From positions 23,559 to 87,558 of the forward strand of contig JAEYOP010000006.1 in the NCBI GenBank assembly GCA_023411575.1: a stretch of 64,000 nt of DNA, written 5' to 3'. The stretch comes from Bacillota bacterium. Lineage in GTDB: Bacteria > Bacillota > Clostridia > Acetivibrionales > DTU013. The translations under genes and the position numbers were made by a program. The notes beneath the pieces are model-generated. The model was not told the DNA's origin, did not search any database, and saw only the letters and a program-made list of their open reading frames with translations. Positions 49,099-57,159 of the stretch are shown here, piece after piece; the first letter of the stretch is position 1; the number at the start of each line of letters is the position of its first letter.

Positions 49099-49127
49099 TT
49101 GACAAATGTTATGGAATATTCTATAAT
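49099..49127 (+). promoter_or_regulatory. promoter of the SorC gene with an operator on its -35
   Basis: TTGACA (49099-49104), 17 bp, TATAAT (49122-49127). The operator unit TTGACAAATGTTAT (49099-49112) covers the -35, pointing to autoregulation. It has one unit only, against two to four at the other promoters. Confidence 0.88.
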
Positions 49128-49160
49128 TATAAATAAAAAACAGTGCGGGTGAAAAGGCTT

Positions 49161-50123
49161 ATGAACACAAAATTCGATATATCCCTGATGGTCAAGGTTG
49201 CGCAAATGTACTATACGGAAGGGATGAAGCAGGAAGAAATAGCGGGGCACCTTTCCATCTCCAGGTCCCTGATCTCCATGATCCTGACCGAGGCAAAAGA
49301 GGCGGGCATCGTGGAAATCAAAATCCGGAATCCCCTGGTCAATAACGATGAGCTTTCCAATACCTTCAAAACCCTGTTCGGCTTGAAGGATTGCGTCATC
49401 ATTCCCACCGCCGTGCAGGATTCCGGAACGTTGCGAAGACTCATCGCCCAGAGGGCGGTGGAGGTATTCAACAGCGAGGTCTCAAACGCCTCCCTGGTGG
49501 GGCTGGCATGGGGACGAACCTGTTACCAGTTCGTGGATTCCTACAAGGCCGACCGGGAATGGAAGGACATCGGCATTGTGCCCTTGATCGGCGGAAGCAA
49601 CCAGACGGCCGGATATTTCCAGGTGAACGAGATGGTGCGGCAACTGGCGGAAAAGATAAGCGGCCAGCCGAATTTCATCCATGCGCCCGCCCTTACCGAA
49701 TCGGCGGAGGAAAAAGAACTCTATTTACAGAGCTCTTCCATGCAAGGTATAATTGAGAAGTGGAGCGCCCTGGACATCATCGTAAGCGGAGTCGGGACGC
49801 TTCCGGACACCAACGACAACGAGCGGGAAACCTACATCGGGGAATACGAGATTTACAAGCAGCTCGAGGAAAGCCACGCCGTAGGCGACATTTGCGCACG
49901 GTATTTCACCATTAAGGGGGAATTCATCCGGGACGACTATTACGACCGGGTCATCGGAATTCCCATAGAAAGCATGCAGAAAGCCGGGAAAACGATCTGT
50001 TTCGCCTGCGGCCAGGAAAAGGTGCGGTCCATCCTGGGCGCCTTGCGGACGAAAATGATCAGCATCTTCATCTGTGATGAGCAAACCGCCAAGGCCGTAT
50101 TGAAATACATGGAGCAAGCGTGA
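49161..50123 (+). CDS. SorC-family sugar-responsive transcriptional regulator
   Basis: Regulator of 320 residues. The N-terminal helix-turn-helix is KVAQMYYTEGMKQEEIAGHL followed by SISRSLISMILTEAKEAG. The C-terminal sugar-binding domain has VGLAWGRTCYQFVD and DIGIVPLIGG, and VRSILGALRTKMISIFICDE near the end; SorC proteins bind phosphorylated sugars there. GGGTGA 8 nt upstream supports ATG at 49161; GTG at 49143 is the alternative. An operator unit lies on its own promoter and the same unit is on the chemoreceptor, BMC and transporter promoters, so this is the probable regulon controller. Confidence 0.93.
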   Translation: MNTKFDISLMVKVAQMYYTEGMKQEEIAGHLSISRSLISMILTEAKEAGIVEIKIRNPLVNNDELSNTFKTLFGLKDCVIIPTAVQDSGTLRRLIAQRAVEVFNSEVSNASLVGLAWGRTCYQFVDSYKADREWKDIGIVPLIGGSNQTAGYFQVNEMVRQLAEKISGQPNFIHAPALTESAEEKELYLQSSSMQGIIEKWSALDIIVSGVGTLPDTNDNERETYIGEYEIYKQLEESHAVGDICARYFTIKGEFIRDDYYDRVIGIPIESMQKAGKTICFACGQEKVRSILGALRTKMISIFICDEQTAKAVLKYMEQA

Positions 50124-50146
50124 TCGATCCTGATTGTAGGTGATTT

Positions 50147-50605
50147 ATGGAGCAACGAAGATTCGACCAGTTCACCCAGATCTTTCTGGTGAATGCGAGC
50201 CAGATGGCTTACCTGGAAGAGGCTCATGAAACACAGGCCATGCTGCAAAAATTCATAGAGCTGTTCCGGTACTTCAACAAGGCGGACGCACTGGTCAATC
50301 TGAAGGAGGAAATGCTCGCGCTCCGGAATTATGTCGACCTGCAGAAGCTCCGTTACGGCAGCCGGCTTGAGATCACCTGCGCCTGCCCCGATGAAAGGGG
50401 GGATACTCCTGTCCGTCATCTTGCGATTCTCGACTTTTTCGACAACCTCCTTGGAAACGCGCTTGTCCAGTTTGAAAATGCAATAAGCTGCAATATAGGA
50501 ATCGAACCCGGCGAAAACGCCCGGCTCAAGGTAGTGTTGGAGGCGGACGGGCAAAAAGAGGAATTCAGCAGAGTTTTACTGGAAGAGGTGAACTCCGGTG
50601 TATAA
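50147..50605 (+). CDS. histidine-kinase-like protein lacking the phosphoacceptor histidine
   Basis: A 152-residue soluble protein aligned by eye with the His_kinase region of YesM proteins. FTQIFLVNASQMAYLEEAHE corresponds to the QINPHFLYNTLN region, with Ile12 where the His should be. FIELFRYFNKADALVNLKEE and YVDLQKLRYGSRLEI match the following YesM helices. FFDNLLGNA matches the N-box, but the ATP-binding glycine boxes are absent. It cannot autophosphorylate. It overlaps the YesN gene by 8 bp and stands between SorC and YesN, so it may bind or tune the adjacent kinase. Confidence 0.8.
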   Translation: MEQRRFDQFTQIFLVNASQMAYLEEAHETQAMLQKFIELFRYFNKADALVNLKEEMLALRNYVDLQKLRYGSRLEITCACPDERGDTPVRHLAILDFFDNLLGNALVQFENAISCNIGIEPGENARLKVVLEADGQKEEFSRVLLEEVNSGV

Positions 50606-52205
50606 GCTGTTGATCGTGGATGACGAGTACTTGTCCAGATATGCTTTGCGTACCTTGATTGCCAAAAAATTCAGCAACCTTGAAATCGCCGGGGAAGCGG
50701 AAAACGGCAGGCAGGCCATTGAAATGAACCGGGCCCTCCGGCCGGATATCATCATTATGGATATCAAAATGCCGGGTATCAACGGGATCGACGCGTCCTG
50801 CGAGATCGTCGGCGAATTTCCGGAAACCAATATCCTGATTCTGACGGCCTACGACAGCTTCGACTATATTAAAAGAGCCCTGGACATAGGCGTGAAAGGG
50901 TATATATTAAAACCCCTGAAGGAATCGGAGGTTTGCGAGAAGCTGAATATGGTCATCAGCCAGATCCGGGAAAGGGAAAACCGCCACGACTTTATGGAAA
51001 CGGTGGAAGCCAAGATAAAGATTATCCGGCCTTTCATGGAGGATGAGCTGATATCGGCTTTTGTGACCGGCGACTTCAATACGGGCAAGGTGGAAAATTA
51101 CATCCGCTTTTTGCAGGAGGACATCCAGGCCGGGTACTTTTTGCTGGTCGGCACCAACCCGGGCTACACCGGTGAAATAAATGACTCCCTGCGGAACCGG
51201 ATCGTCCGGGAAAAAATGACGGATATTCTGACAAAGCACCTTCCGCTCATGAAAAAATGCCATTTCGGCAAAATGCAGGGGAATACGGCTGTTGTCTTCA
51301 TCCCCGTCGAAAAAAGGCTCCCCGGGGCCGAAGTGGTCCGGGAGGCTGTTCTGATCGGGCAGCAGGCCAAAAGGAAGCTGAAGGTCATCGGCGACATTGA
51401 TGCGGCGGTGGGGATCGGAAAGGTCTATTCCGATATTCAGGATTTCAGCAGGTCCTATAATGAGGCGGCCCATGCCTTAAGGCTCGCCATGGCCCAAAAG
51501 GAAATCCTCCATTTCGAAGCCCTCGGCCCGGACCTCCTGTCCAACAAGCCGTGCAAATATCCGTCGGGACTGGAAAATAAGCTGATAGAGCAGTTGAAGG
51601 CCGGAAATATTCCGTCGGCCCAAAGCTACGCGGCGCAGATTTTCGAGTATTTCCTCGAAAACGTCAAAAGCCGGGACGCCCTGAAGGAGTATGTCTGCGA
51701 ATTCATCACCGTATTGAAGAGAACCATCGCCCAGATGGGCATTCATCCCGGGGTTGCTCCGAATGCGGGGGCGCTTTTGGAGCTTGGAGCCCTTTCCTCC
51801 GCAGAGGAAATCGAAGTATGGTATAAAAGCAATGTAAACAGCCTGATCAAGCAGGCGAAAAAGGGCGACGACAAAAACACGGACGTCATAAACAGGGTCT
51901 TTGAGTACTCCAATAAAAATTTCAACAAGAATATTACCCTTGAGCTGGCCGCTTCGGAGGTGGGATTGTCCCCTCAATACCTGAGCAAGATTTTCAAGGA
52001 AAAGTGCGGGATCAATTTTATCGATTACATCACCAAGAAGCGTATGGAATACGCCAGGGAGCTCCTGGAGGGCGATTCGAAAAATATCAAGGAAGTAAGC
52101 AGGCTGGCCGGCTACGAGGATTCCAACTATTTCTGCCGGATTTTCAAAAAGGAAACGGGCTTGAACCCCAAGCAATACCGGACAAAAGTAAGGATCAGGG
52201 AGTAA
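50598..52205 (+). CDS. YesN-type response regulator, long form, with AraC domain
   Basis: A 535-residue regulator. Receiver domain with D8/D9, Asp55 in IIIMDIKMPGING, and Lys in YILKPLKES. The middle 260 residues are the extended YesN linker. C-terminal AraC helix-turn-helices begin TLELAASEVGLSPQYLSKIF and end TGLNPKQYRTK. GAGGTGAA in the previous gene precedes the GTG start. The sensor kinase follows 3 bp later. It probably controls the downstream URO-D and transporter operons. Confidence 0.96.
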   Translation: MYKLLIVDDEYLSRYALRTLIAKKFSNLEIAGEAENGRQAIEMNRALRPDIIIMDIKMPGINGIDASCEIVGEFPETNILILTAYDSFDYIKRALDIGVKGYILKPLKESEVCEKLNMVISQIRERENRHDFMETVEAKIKIIRPFMEDELISAFVTGDFNTGKVENYIRFLQEDIQAGYFLLVGTNPGYTGEINDSLRNRIVREKMTDILTKHLPLMKKCHFGKMQGNTAVVFIPVEKRLPGAEVVREAVLIGQQAKRKLKVIGDIDAAVGIGKVYSDIQDFSRSYNEAAHALRLAMAQKEILHFEALGPDLLSNKPCKYPSGLENKLIEQLKAGNIPSAQSYAAQIFEYFLENVKSRDALKEYVCEFITVLKRTIAQMGIHPGVAPNAGALLELGALSSAEEIEVWYKSNVNSLIKQAKKGDDKNTDVINRVFEYSNKNFNKNITLELAASEVGLSPQYLSKIFKEKCGINFIDYITKKRMEYARELLEGDSKNIKEVSRLAGYEDSNYFCRIFKKETGLNPKQYRTKVRIRE

Positions 52206-52208
52206 AAG

Positions 52209-53684
52209 ATGGCTGTGCGACAAAAAAACAACACGCTCATGAAAAAAATCATCACCTATTTCCTGATCATCATTTTTTTCATGGGGCTGCTGAATGCCTA
52301 TTCGTCCTTCCGGTACAAATCCTTTTACGGAAACGTCTACACCATGCTCAAAAGGCTTGTGGACATCTATTCCGTTACCCTGCAGGTCGATAAAATCTAT
52401 CAGAATGTGGACAGCTACGCCCACAGTGGTTCCAGGGATTACATCGAGCAGTGCGACAGGGAGTTCGATACGCTGAACGGGCTGGTCGGCAGCGTCCGGG
52501 ACAGCAGCAGCGACGAGAATGAATATTATGTCCTGATCGACCTTCAGAACATGATTCAGACCTACGACGAGAGTATCCGGCAGATCCGGAGCGATTACGA
52601 TTCCAAAATACAGCAGGTGTATGTGGAAGAATCCCTTGTGGAGCTGGGGCGGTTGAAATCCGACATCAACAATGAAGCGAAAAACATCCTGCTCAATCAG
52701 TTGAATCCGATCCTGTCCTACTATGAAAGCTTTTCCAACGAGATCGCCAAACGGGAGCGGATGATCTACCTGTTGACGGCGCTGATCACCATGGCCTGTA
52801 TTGTGATTGCCTACCGGTTTTCCAGGGGGATTTCCTCTCCCATACACCAGCTTGTCCTCCGGTTGCAAAAGGTGGCTAAGGGACAGTTCGAATCCAGCAG
52901 CCTGGAGTTGAAAACGAATGATGAAATCAACGTGCTGATTGAATCCTTCAATTTCATGACCTCCAAAATCAAGGAGCAGATCGAGGAAATCAAGGCCAAG
53001 GCCGATCTGGAAAAGGAACTGAAGGAGCAGCAGATCGAAAACCTGGAAATGATCAATCTCCTGCACCAATCGGAATTATTGTTTTTGCAGTCCCAGATCA
53101 ATCCGCATTTCCTGTACAACACCATGAATACCATAGCGGCGCTGGCCACGATTGAAAACGCGGACCGGACCAAAAAGATGATCGAATGCCTGACCGACAT
53201 GCTGAAGTACAATGTCAAGAAAATCAATGAGAATGTGACCCTGATGGAAGAATATAAGATCATCCAGGATTATCTCTATATCCAGCAGGCACGGTTCGGC
53301 AGCCGGATAGAATACCGGTTGAGCTTTGACAGCAGCGTAATGGAGTATTATGTCCCCAGCATGATCCTTCAGCCCTTCGTGGAAAACGCCATCATCCACG
53401 GGCTGGAGCCCAAGGAAAGCCAGGGCCTGCTGGAGGTGCGGATCGAGGACGGGACGGAGAATATCCTGGTCTCGATCACGGACAACGGCGTCGGAATGCC
53501 GGAGGAAACCCTCGGAAAGCTGGCAGGGCATGGGGAGAAGAGCCTTGAGCCGTCTACCCACGGCATAGGGATCGCCAATGTTCTACGAAGGCTTGAGTTG
53601 AAATACGGCAGGAATGTGGTTTCCATCAAAAGCGAATTGGGACGCGGCACGGAAGTTCGCATCGAACTTCCCAAGGCCGTGTAA
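52209..53684 (+). CDS. YesM-type sensor histidine kinase
   Basis: A 491-residue sensor kinase. Helices at about 16-34 and 185-204 flank a small outer domain of about 150 residues. HAMP, then a coiled coil rich in Glu/Lys (about 255-290), the phosphoacceptor His300 in QINPHFLYNTMN, and the ATPase domain with N-box FVENAIIHGL, G1 ITDNGVGMP and G2 THGIGIANVLRRL. It lacks a large ligand domain; the anchored sugar-binding protein encoded 40 bp downstream may supply that role, as XylFII does for LytS. Confidence 0.95.
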   Translation: MAVRQKNNTLMKKIITYFLIIIFFMGLLNAYSSFRYKSFYGNVYTMLKRLVDIYSVTLQVDKIYQNVDSYAHSGSRDYIEQCDREFDTLNGLVGSVRDSSSDENEYYVLIDLQNMIQTYDESIRQIRSDYDSKIQQVYVEESLVELGRLKSDINNEAKNILLNQLNPILSYYESFSNEIAKRERMIYLLTALITMACIVIAYRFSRGISSPIHQLVLRLQKVAKGQFESSSLELKTNDEINVLIESFNFMTSKIKEQIEEIKAKADLEKELKEQQIENLEMINLLHQSELLFLQSQINPHFLYNTMNTIAALATIENADRTKKMIECLTDMLKYNVKKINENVTLMEEYKIIQDYLYIQQARFGSRIEYRLSFDSSVMEYYVPSMILQPFVENAIIHGLEPKESQGLLEVRIEDGTENILVSITDNGVGMPEETLGKLAGHGEKSLEPSTHGIGIANVLRRLELKYGRNVVSIKSELGRGTEVRIELPKAV

Positions 53685-53724
53685 GGCATAACAGGCTAAT
53701 TTCACGATACCAGGAGGAAAACAG

Positions 53725-54804
53725 GTGGATAAAAGAGTAAAAGCGGGATTGGGAATTGTGAGTGCATTATTGATTATATCGGTCTTGTTAAATCTCTCCC
53801 TGGCAGGATATCTGCCCGGCTTCGGCGATAAAGCCATCGTCGAAAACGGGAAGGGGACGGTCGGCCGGCCGGTGGAGAAAAGCGGGACCGGGGAAGACGG
53901 AAAGCAGTTCGTCGGGTCCAAGCTGGACTCCTATTTCATCTGCGTATTCCGGAAGGACACCTACTACTGGAAGGGCGTCTACAAGGGCTTCAAGGAGGCC
54001 GGCGACCAGCTTGGCGTCCGAACCGTTTTCGACGGCTGCGACGAATATGATGCCAATGCGCAGCTCCGGGTGTTTGAGCAGATCGTTGCCAAAAAGCCGA
54101 AGGGGATCGCCCTGTCGCCCATCAATCCGGACATTTTCAAGGAACCCATCAACAAAGCGGTCGCAGCCGGCATCAAGGTAGTCTGCTTCGCTTCCGATTC
54201 CCCGGACAGCAAACGGTCCACCCTGATCACCTCCGACAACGTCAAGGAAGCGGAAGCCGCTGCGGACTTCATCGCGGGCAAGCTGGGCGGGAAAGGGGAG
54301 ATCGGGATCATCGAACGGCCGTCCCAATCCAATCATGCCAAAAGGGTGACCTATTTCATGAACACCCTGTCCCAGAAGTACCCGGGGCTCCAGGTGGTGG
54401 CCCGGGGCAATGCCGAGGGCGATGAAGCAAAGTCGGCCAGGATCGCCAAGCAGATGATCGCCGAGCATCCGAACCTGTCCTTCATCTTCTGCGTGGCGGG
54501 AATCGAGGGAAGAGGCGCGGGAGCGGGCGTCAAGGAGTCGGGAAAGCCGGTCAAGGTATTCTGCTTCGACGCGGATCCCCCCGTCATCGACATGATCAAG
54601 GACGGAACCATCTATGCCGTCATCCAGCCCAATGCCGTCAACCAGGGCTACTGGTCCCTCATGAGCCTTTACGTGGAGGCCAACAGCCTGATCGACCCCG
54701 TCAGCGACTGGAAAAAGTCGGGCAAATCCCCGCTGCCCGCAGTCATTGACAACGGGTTTGACTTCGTGACGAAGGAGAACGGCGATTCCTTTTATGTAAA
54801 ATGA
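53725..54804 (+). CDS. membrane-anchored sugar-binding protein, likely co-sensor
   Basis: A 359-residue protein: one N-terminal hydrophobic helix (about 7-30) without a lipobox Cys, a short linker, then a Peripla_BP_4 domain starting SKLDSYFICVFRKDTYYWKG. NVKEAEAAADFIAGKLGGKG and VFCFDADPPVIDMIKDGTIY are typical. The uncleaved anchor and the place right after a YesN-YesM pair match XylFII-type sensors, which present sugar to a LytS kinase rather than feed a transporter. CAGGAGG precedes the GTG start. No transporter subunits are adjacent. Confidence 0.88.
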   Translation: MDKRVKAGLGIVSALLIISVLLNLSLAGYLPGFGDKAIVENGKGTVGRPVEKSGTGEDGKQFVGSKLDSYFICVFRKDTYYWKGVYKGFKEAGDQLGVRTVFDGCDEYDANAQLRVFEQIVAKKPKGIALSPINPDIFKEPINKAVAAGIKVVCFASDSPDSKRSTLITSDNVKEAEAAADFIAGKLGGKGEIGIIERPSQSNHAKRVTYFMNTLSQKYPGLQVVARGNAEGDEAKSARIAKQMIAEHPNLSFIFCVAGIEGRGAGAGVKESGKPVKVFCFDADPPVIDMIKDGTIYAVIQPNAVNQGYWSLMSLYVEANSLIDPVSDWKKSGKSPLPAVIDNGFDFVTKENGDSFYVK

Positions 54805-55250
54805 GTGCATCGTATGCTTTTATACACTTCGCGGCTTGTTACCTTCAAGGAACTGCAATACAAGCTTTTTGCCAGGATTGGGGGCAACGCGAAGGAAGGC
54901 GAAGGGACGCGAAGGAAGGGACGCAAAGGAAGGAAGACGAAGGAAAGAAGGCGAAGGAAGGAACGCCTCGGGGATGAAGCCGGCAGGGGTACTTATTCTG
55001 ATCCTGTTTCAAAGCACCTGCTGTAGTCTATCTCCTCCACCTCAAAGCACAGTTCAACATAGAAGTCCTGTCTTACGGGTCTTTCCAGTCGCTCTTCATA
55101 ACATTCATGCCGGGCAGCTTGGCTTCGAAGCATGAAACAGGATGCTCCACAAGCAGCCCCTGCCGTTTCTTACAGCAAGCGCCTTCGCAGATCACTTCGA
55201 AGTCATCTGGGGCGAAGAAGCAAAGGAACTGCAAGCTTATGCTTGCGAAG
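54805..55250. other. gene-free stretch with purine-rich repeats
   Basis: About 450 bp without a credible gene; open frames are low complexity. At 54889-54969 the plus strand is a degenerate tandem of words like GCGAAGGAAGG. The part from 54990 to 55240 has C/T-rich sequence and a palindrome GCAAGCTTATGCTTGC near 55241. Confidence 0.6.
54889..54969 (+). repeat. degenerate GCGAAGGAAGG tandem repeat
   Basis: About seven imperfect copies of a 9-12 bp purine unit (GCGAAGGAAGG, GCGAAGGGAC, GCAAAGGAAGG, GACGAAGGAAA) follow one another. Variable spacing suggests slippage. Confidence 0.7.
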
Positions 55251-55402
55251 GGTTTGTGTACAAAAAATCAACTTTGGGCCAATAGCAGTTAACATAATCT
55301 TGAGTTTCATGCCATTACAGTACAAAAATGAACTGAAACTCACGGAAAAACGGAATCTTTCTTTAAACATCCGGCCCAAAGTTGAAATTTTGCACACAAA
55401 CC
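55251..55402. mobile_element. MITE-like element with 30-bp terminal inverted repeats
   Basis: The left end 55251-55280 starts GGTTTGTGTACAAAAAATCA and closes ACTTTGGGCC; the right end 55373-55402 is its inverse with four mismatches. An inner pair TGAGTTTCA / TGAAACTCA makes it fold further. At 152 bp it codes for nothing. The ends look like those of a transposon rather than a terminator; the parent element is not in view. Confidence 0.75.
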
Positions 55403-55587
55403 GTAATGCCCTGCCATCAAAACATAGATAGCCTGTGTTTAGCAGTAGGGCCATGGCGAAGAATCTGGAGTTATATCTTGGTCCGCCCTAAGCAACTGCA
55501 AGAGGAAAGGGAGATGGCGGGGGTCGCAATCTGCACGCACATAACGGCGCTGAAATGGGACGGATCCGGTGAAAGATTTTCCTGAAT

Positions 55588-55660
55588 TATTTTAAGATTA
55601 TAGTGTTTTTTTAATCTATCTGTCCTTCACCAGGATTTGTACGGCTTTCCGGGATTAAAA
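55588..55660 (+). promoter_or_regulatory. conserved upstream motif pair before the URO-D operon
   Basis: A 27-bp block at 55588-55614 (begins TATTTTAAG, ends TTTTTTTAA) and GGGATTAAAA at 55651-55660. The same pair, 23 of 27 bases identical in the first block, lies before the transporter at 58204. Possible binding sites for the YesN regulator. Confidence 0.55.
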
Positions 55661-55737
55661 TCTTCCGCATATTCTTAAAATGTTACTGCAACCCCCGCGC
55701 CTGTTTTACGGTATCCTAAAATCAGGTGATGATGGGT

Positions 55738-56751
55738 ATGAATTCCGAAGAAAGAATCCTGAAAACGCTGCGTCACGAAGAAACGGACCGGATTCCCGTG
55801 CTTGAATGGAGGATCGACGCAAGGGTGATAGACGGCTTGAATCCCGGAATGTCGAATGAGGAGTTTGTAAAGGCCAGGGGTCTTGACGCCGTGTGCGTCC
55901 ATCCGGATTACGCCGGCGAGGAACTGGAAACCGGGTTGTACCGGGATGAATGGGGAATTGTGAAGAAGTCCGGCGGAAGCGGACATTTTGATCCGATCCT
56001 TGCCCCGATTAAGAACAGAACAGACCTGAACAGGTATATACCGCCCGATCCGCACTCTCCTGCAAGGTTTGCATCTCTTTGTCGTGTATTGGAAAAAAGC
56101 AGGCCGGAAAAAGCGGTGATCCTTCATCTCAATGACGTTTTGTCGATTCCCCAGAAGCTGATGGGTTCCCAGGAACTGCTTGCGGCATTCTGGGAAGAGC
56201 CCATGCTGGTGGAAGGGCTGGTGGACCTGTCGGTGGAAATCAATCTTGCATTGGCCGGGGAAGCTGTAAAGCGCGGAATCCGGATTATCTATACGGGGGA
56301 CAACTATGCCTGCAACAGCGGTCCGCTGATGTCTGCGGACAACTTCCGGAAATATCTCTACCCTGGGCTCCGTAAACTTGTAAAAGGATTCAAGGAGCTG
56401 GGCCTGTATGTCATAAAGCATACCAACGGCAATATTATGCCGATTGTCGATATGGTGGTCGATTCCGGCATCGACTGCCTGGGGCCGATCGACCCCATGG
56501 CCGGTATGAGCCTTGCACTGATGAAGCAAAGGTACGGAAGAAGAATCGCACTGAAAGGAAATGTAGACAGCATGCGGACCCTTGCCTTCGGAACCAGGGA
56601 GGACGTTATACGGGAAACCCGGCGGTGCATTGAGACCGGCGGACCTGGAGGAGGCTATATCCTGTCCTCCAGCGGCAGCATCCATGCCGCGGTCCGGCCC
56701 GAAAATTTCGCCGCTATGCTTGAAACCCACAAAGCGTATGGAAATTATTGA
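55738..56751 (+). CDS. uroporphyrinogen-decarboxylase-superfamily protein (URO-D / methyltransferase-like)
   Basis: A 337-residue protein of the URO-D fold that includes HemE and corrinoid-dependent methyltransferases (MtaA, CmuA). LRHEETDRIPVLEWRID is the family N-terminus, and HTNGNIMPIVDMVVDSGIDC with ALKGNVDSMRTLAFGTREDV are the later conserved blocks. It is not HemE, as the context is a sugar cluster and the decarboxylase-specific N-terminal RxPxWxMRQAGR is absent. Several start codons lie between 55726 and 55738; AGGTGATG suits 55738. Cupin and SDR genes follow at close spacing. Reaction unknown. Confidence 0.88.
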   Translation: MNSEERILKTLRHEETDRIPVLEWRIDARVIDGLNPGMSNEEFVKARGLDAVCVHPDYAGEELETGLYRDEWGIVKKSGGSGHFDPILAPIKNRTDLNRYIPPDPHSPARFASLCRVLEKSRPEKAVILHLNDVLSIPQKLMGSQELLAAFWEEPMLVEGLVDLSVEINLALAGEAVKRGIRIIYTGDNYACNSGPLMSADNFRKYLYPGLRKLVKGFKELGLYVIKHTNGNIMPIVDMVVDSGIDCLGPIDPMAGMSLALMKQRYGRRIALKGNVDSMRTLAFGTREDVIRETRRCIETGGPGGGYILSSSGSIHAAVRPENFAAMLETHKAYGNY

Positions 56752-56800
56752 GGCGAGGCGCATAATGGTCAATTTAATACATTTCAACAGGAGGTTGAAT

Positions 56801-57148
56801 ATGATTCAACGAGCAGGAAATATGGATGTGGAAATCCGGGAACGGATGAAAGAAGGCAAGGGAGCCATCGAAGTAACGCATCTGCTGCGGCAGATTCAAT
56901 TGAAGGGCAAATGCCGCTTCTTCGGCAGCATGCTGATCAAGCCGGGCTGTTCCATCGGGCTGCACCGGCACGATGAAGAAGAGGAAATCTATTACATCGT
57001 AAAAGGGGAGGGCATGGCCGAAGACAACGGAATCCGGCAGCCGATTAAGGCCGGCGATGTAATGCTTACGGGAAACGGAGCGTCCCATTCCATTGAAAAT
57101 ACCGGAAAGGACGACCTGGTCGTGCTCGGCATCATACTGCTGTATTAA
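56801..57148 (+). CDS. cupin-domain protein
   Basis: A 115-residue single cupin. Metal-binding motif CSIGLHRHDEEEEIYYIVKG (His, His, Glu) and second motif GNGASHSIENTG. GGAGG just before the ATG at 56801 sets the start. It lies between the URO-D and SDR genes, 49 bp and 11 bp apart respectively. Such cupins may be sugar isomerases or epimerases, or binding proteins. Confidence 0.9.
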   Translation: MIQRAGNMDVEIRERMKEGKGAIEVTHLLRQIQLKGKCRFFGSMLIKPGCSIGLHRHDEEEEIYYIVKGEGMAEDNGIRQPIKAGDVMLTGNGASHSIENTGKDDLVVLGIILLY

Positions 57149-57159
57149 GGAGGCGCAAG

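Noticed and set aside
54889..54969. CRISPR-like array
   Set aside because: The units are 9-12 bp, imperfect and contiguous, with no spacers and no cas genes.
54805..55585. Several short frames in the gap
   Set aside because: They overlap each other, are low complexity and lack ribosome sites; the region contains repeats and a MITE instead.
55726..56751. hemE (uroporphyrinogen decarboxylase)
   Set aside because: The RxPxWxMRQAGR-type N-terminal motif is absent and the neighbours are sugar genes, so only the superfamily call is kept.
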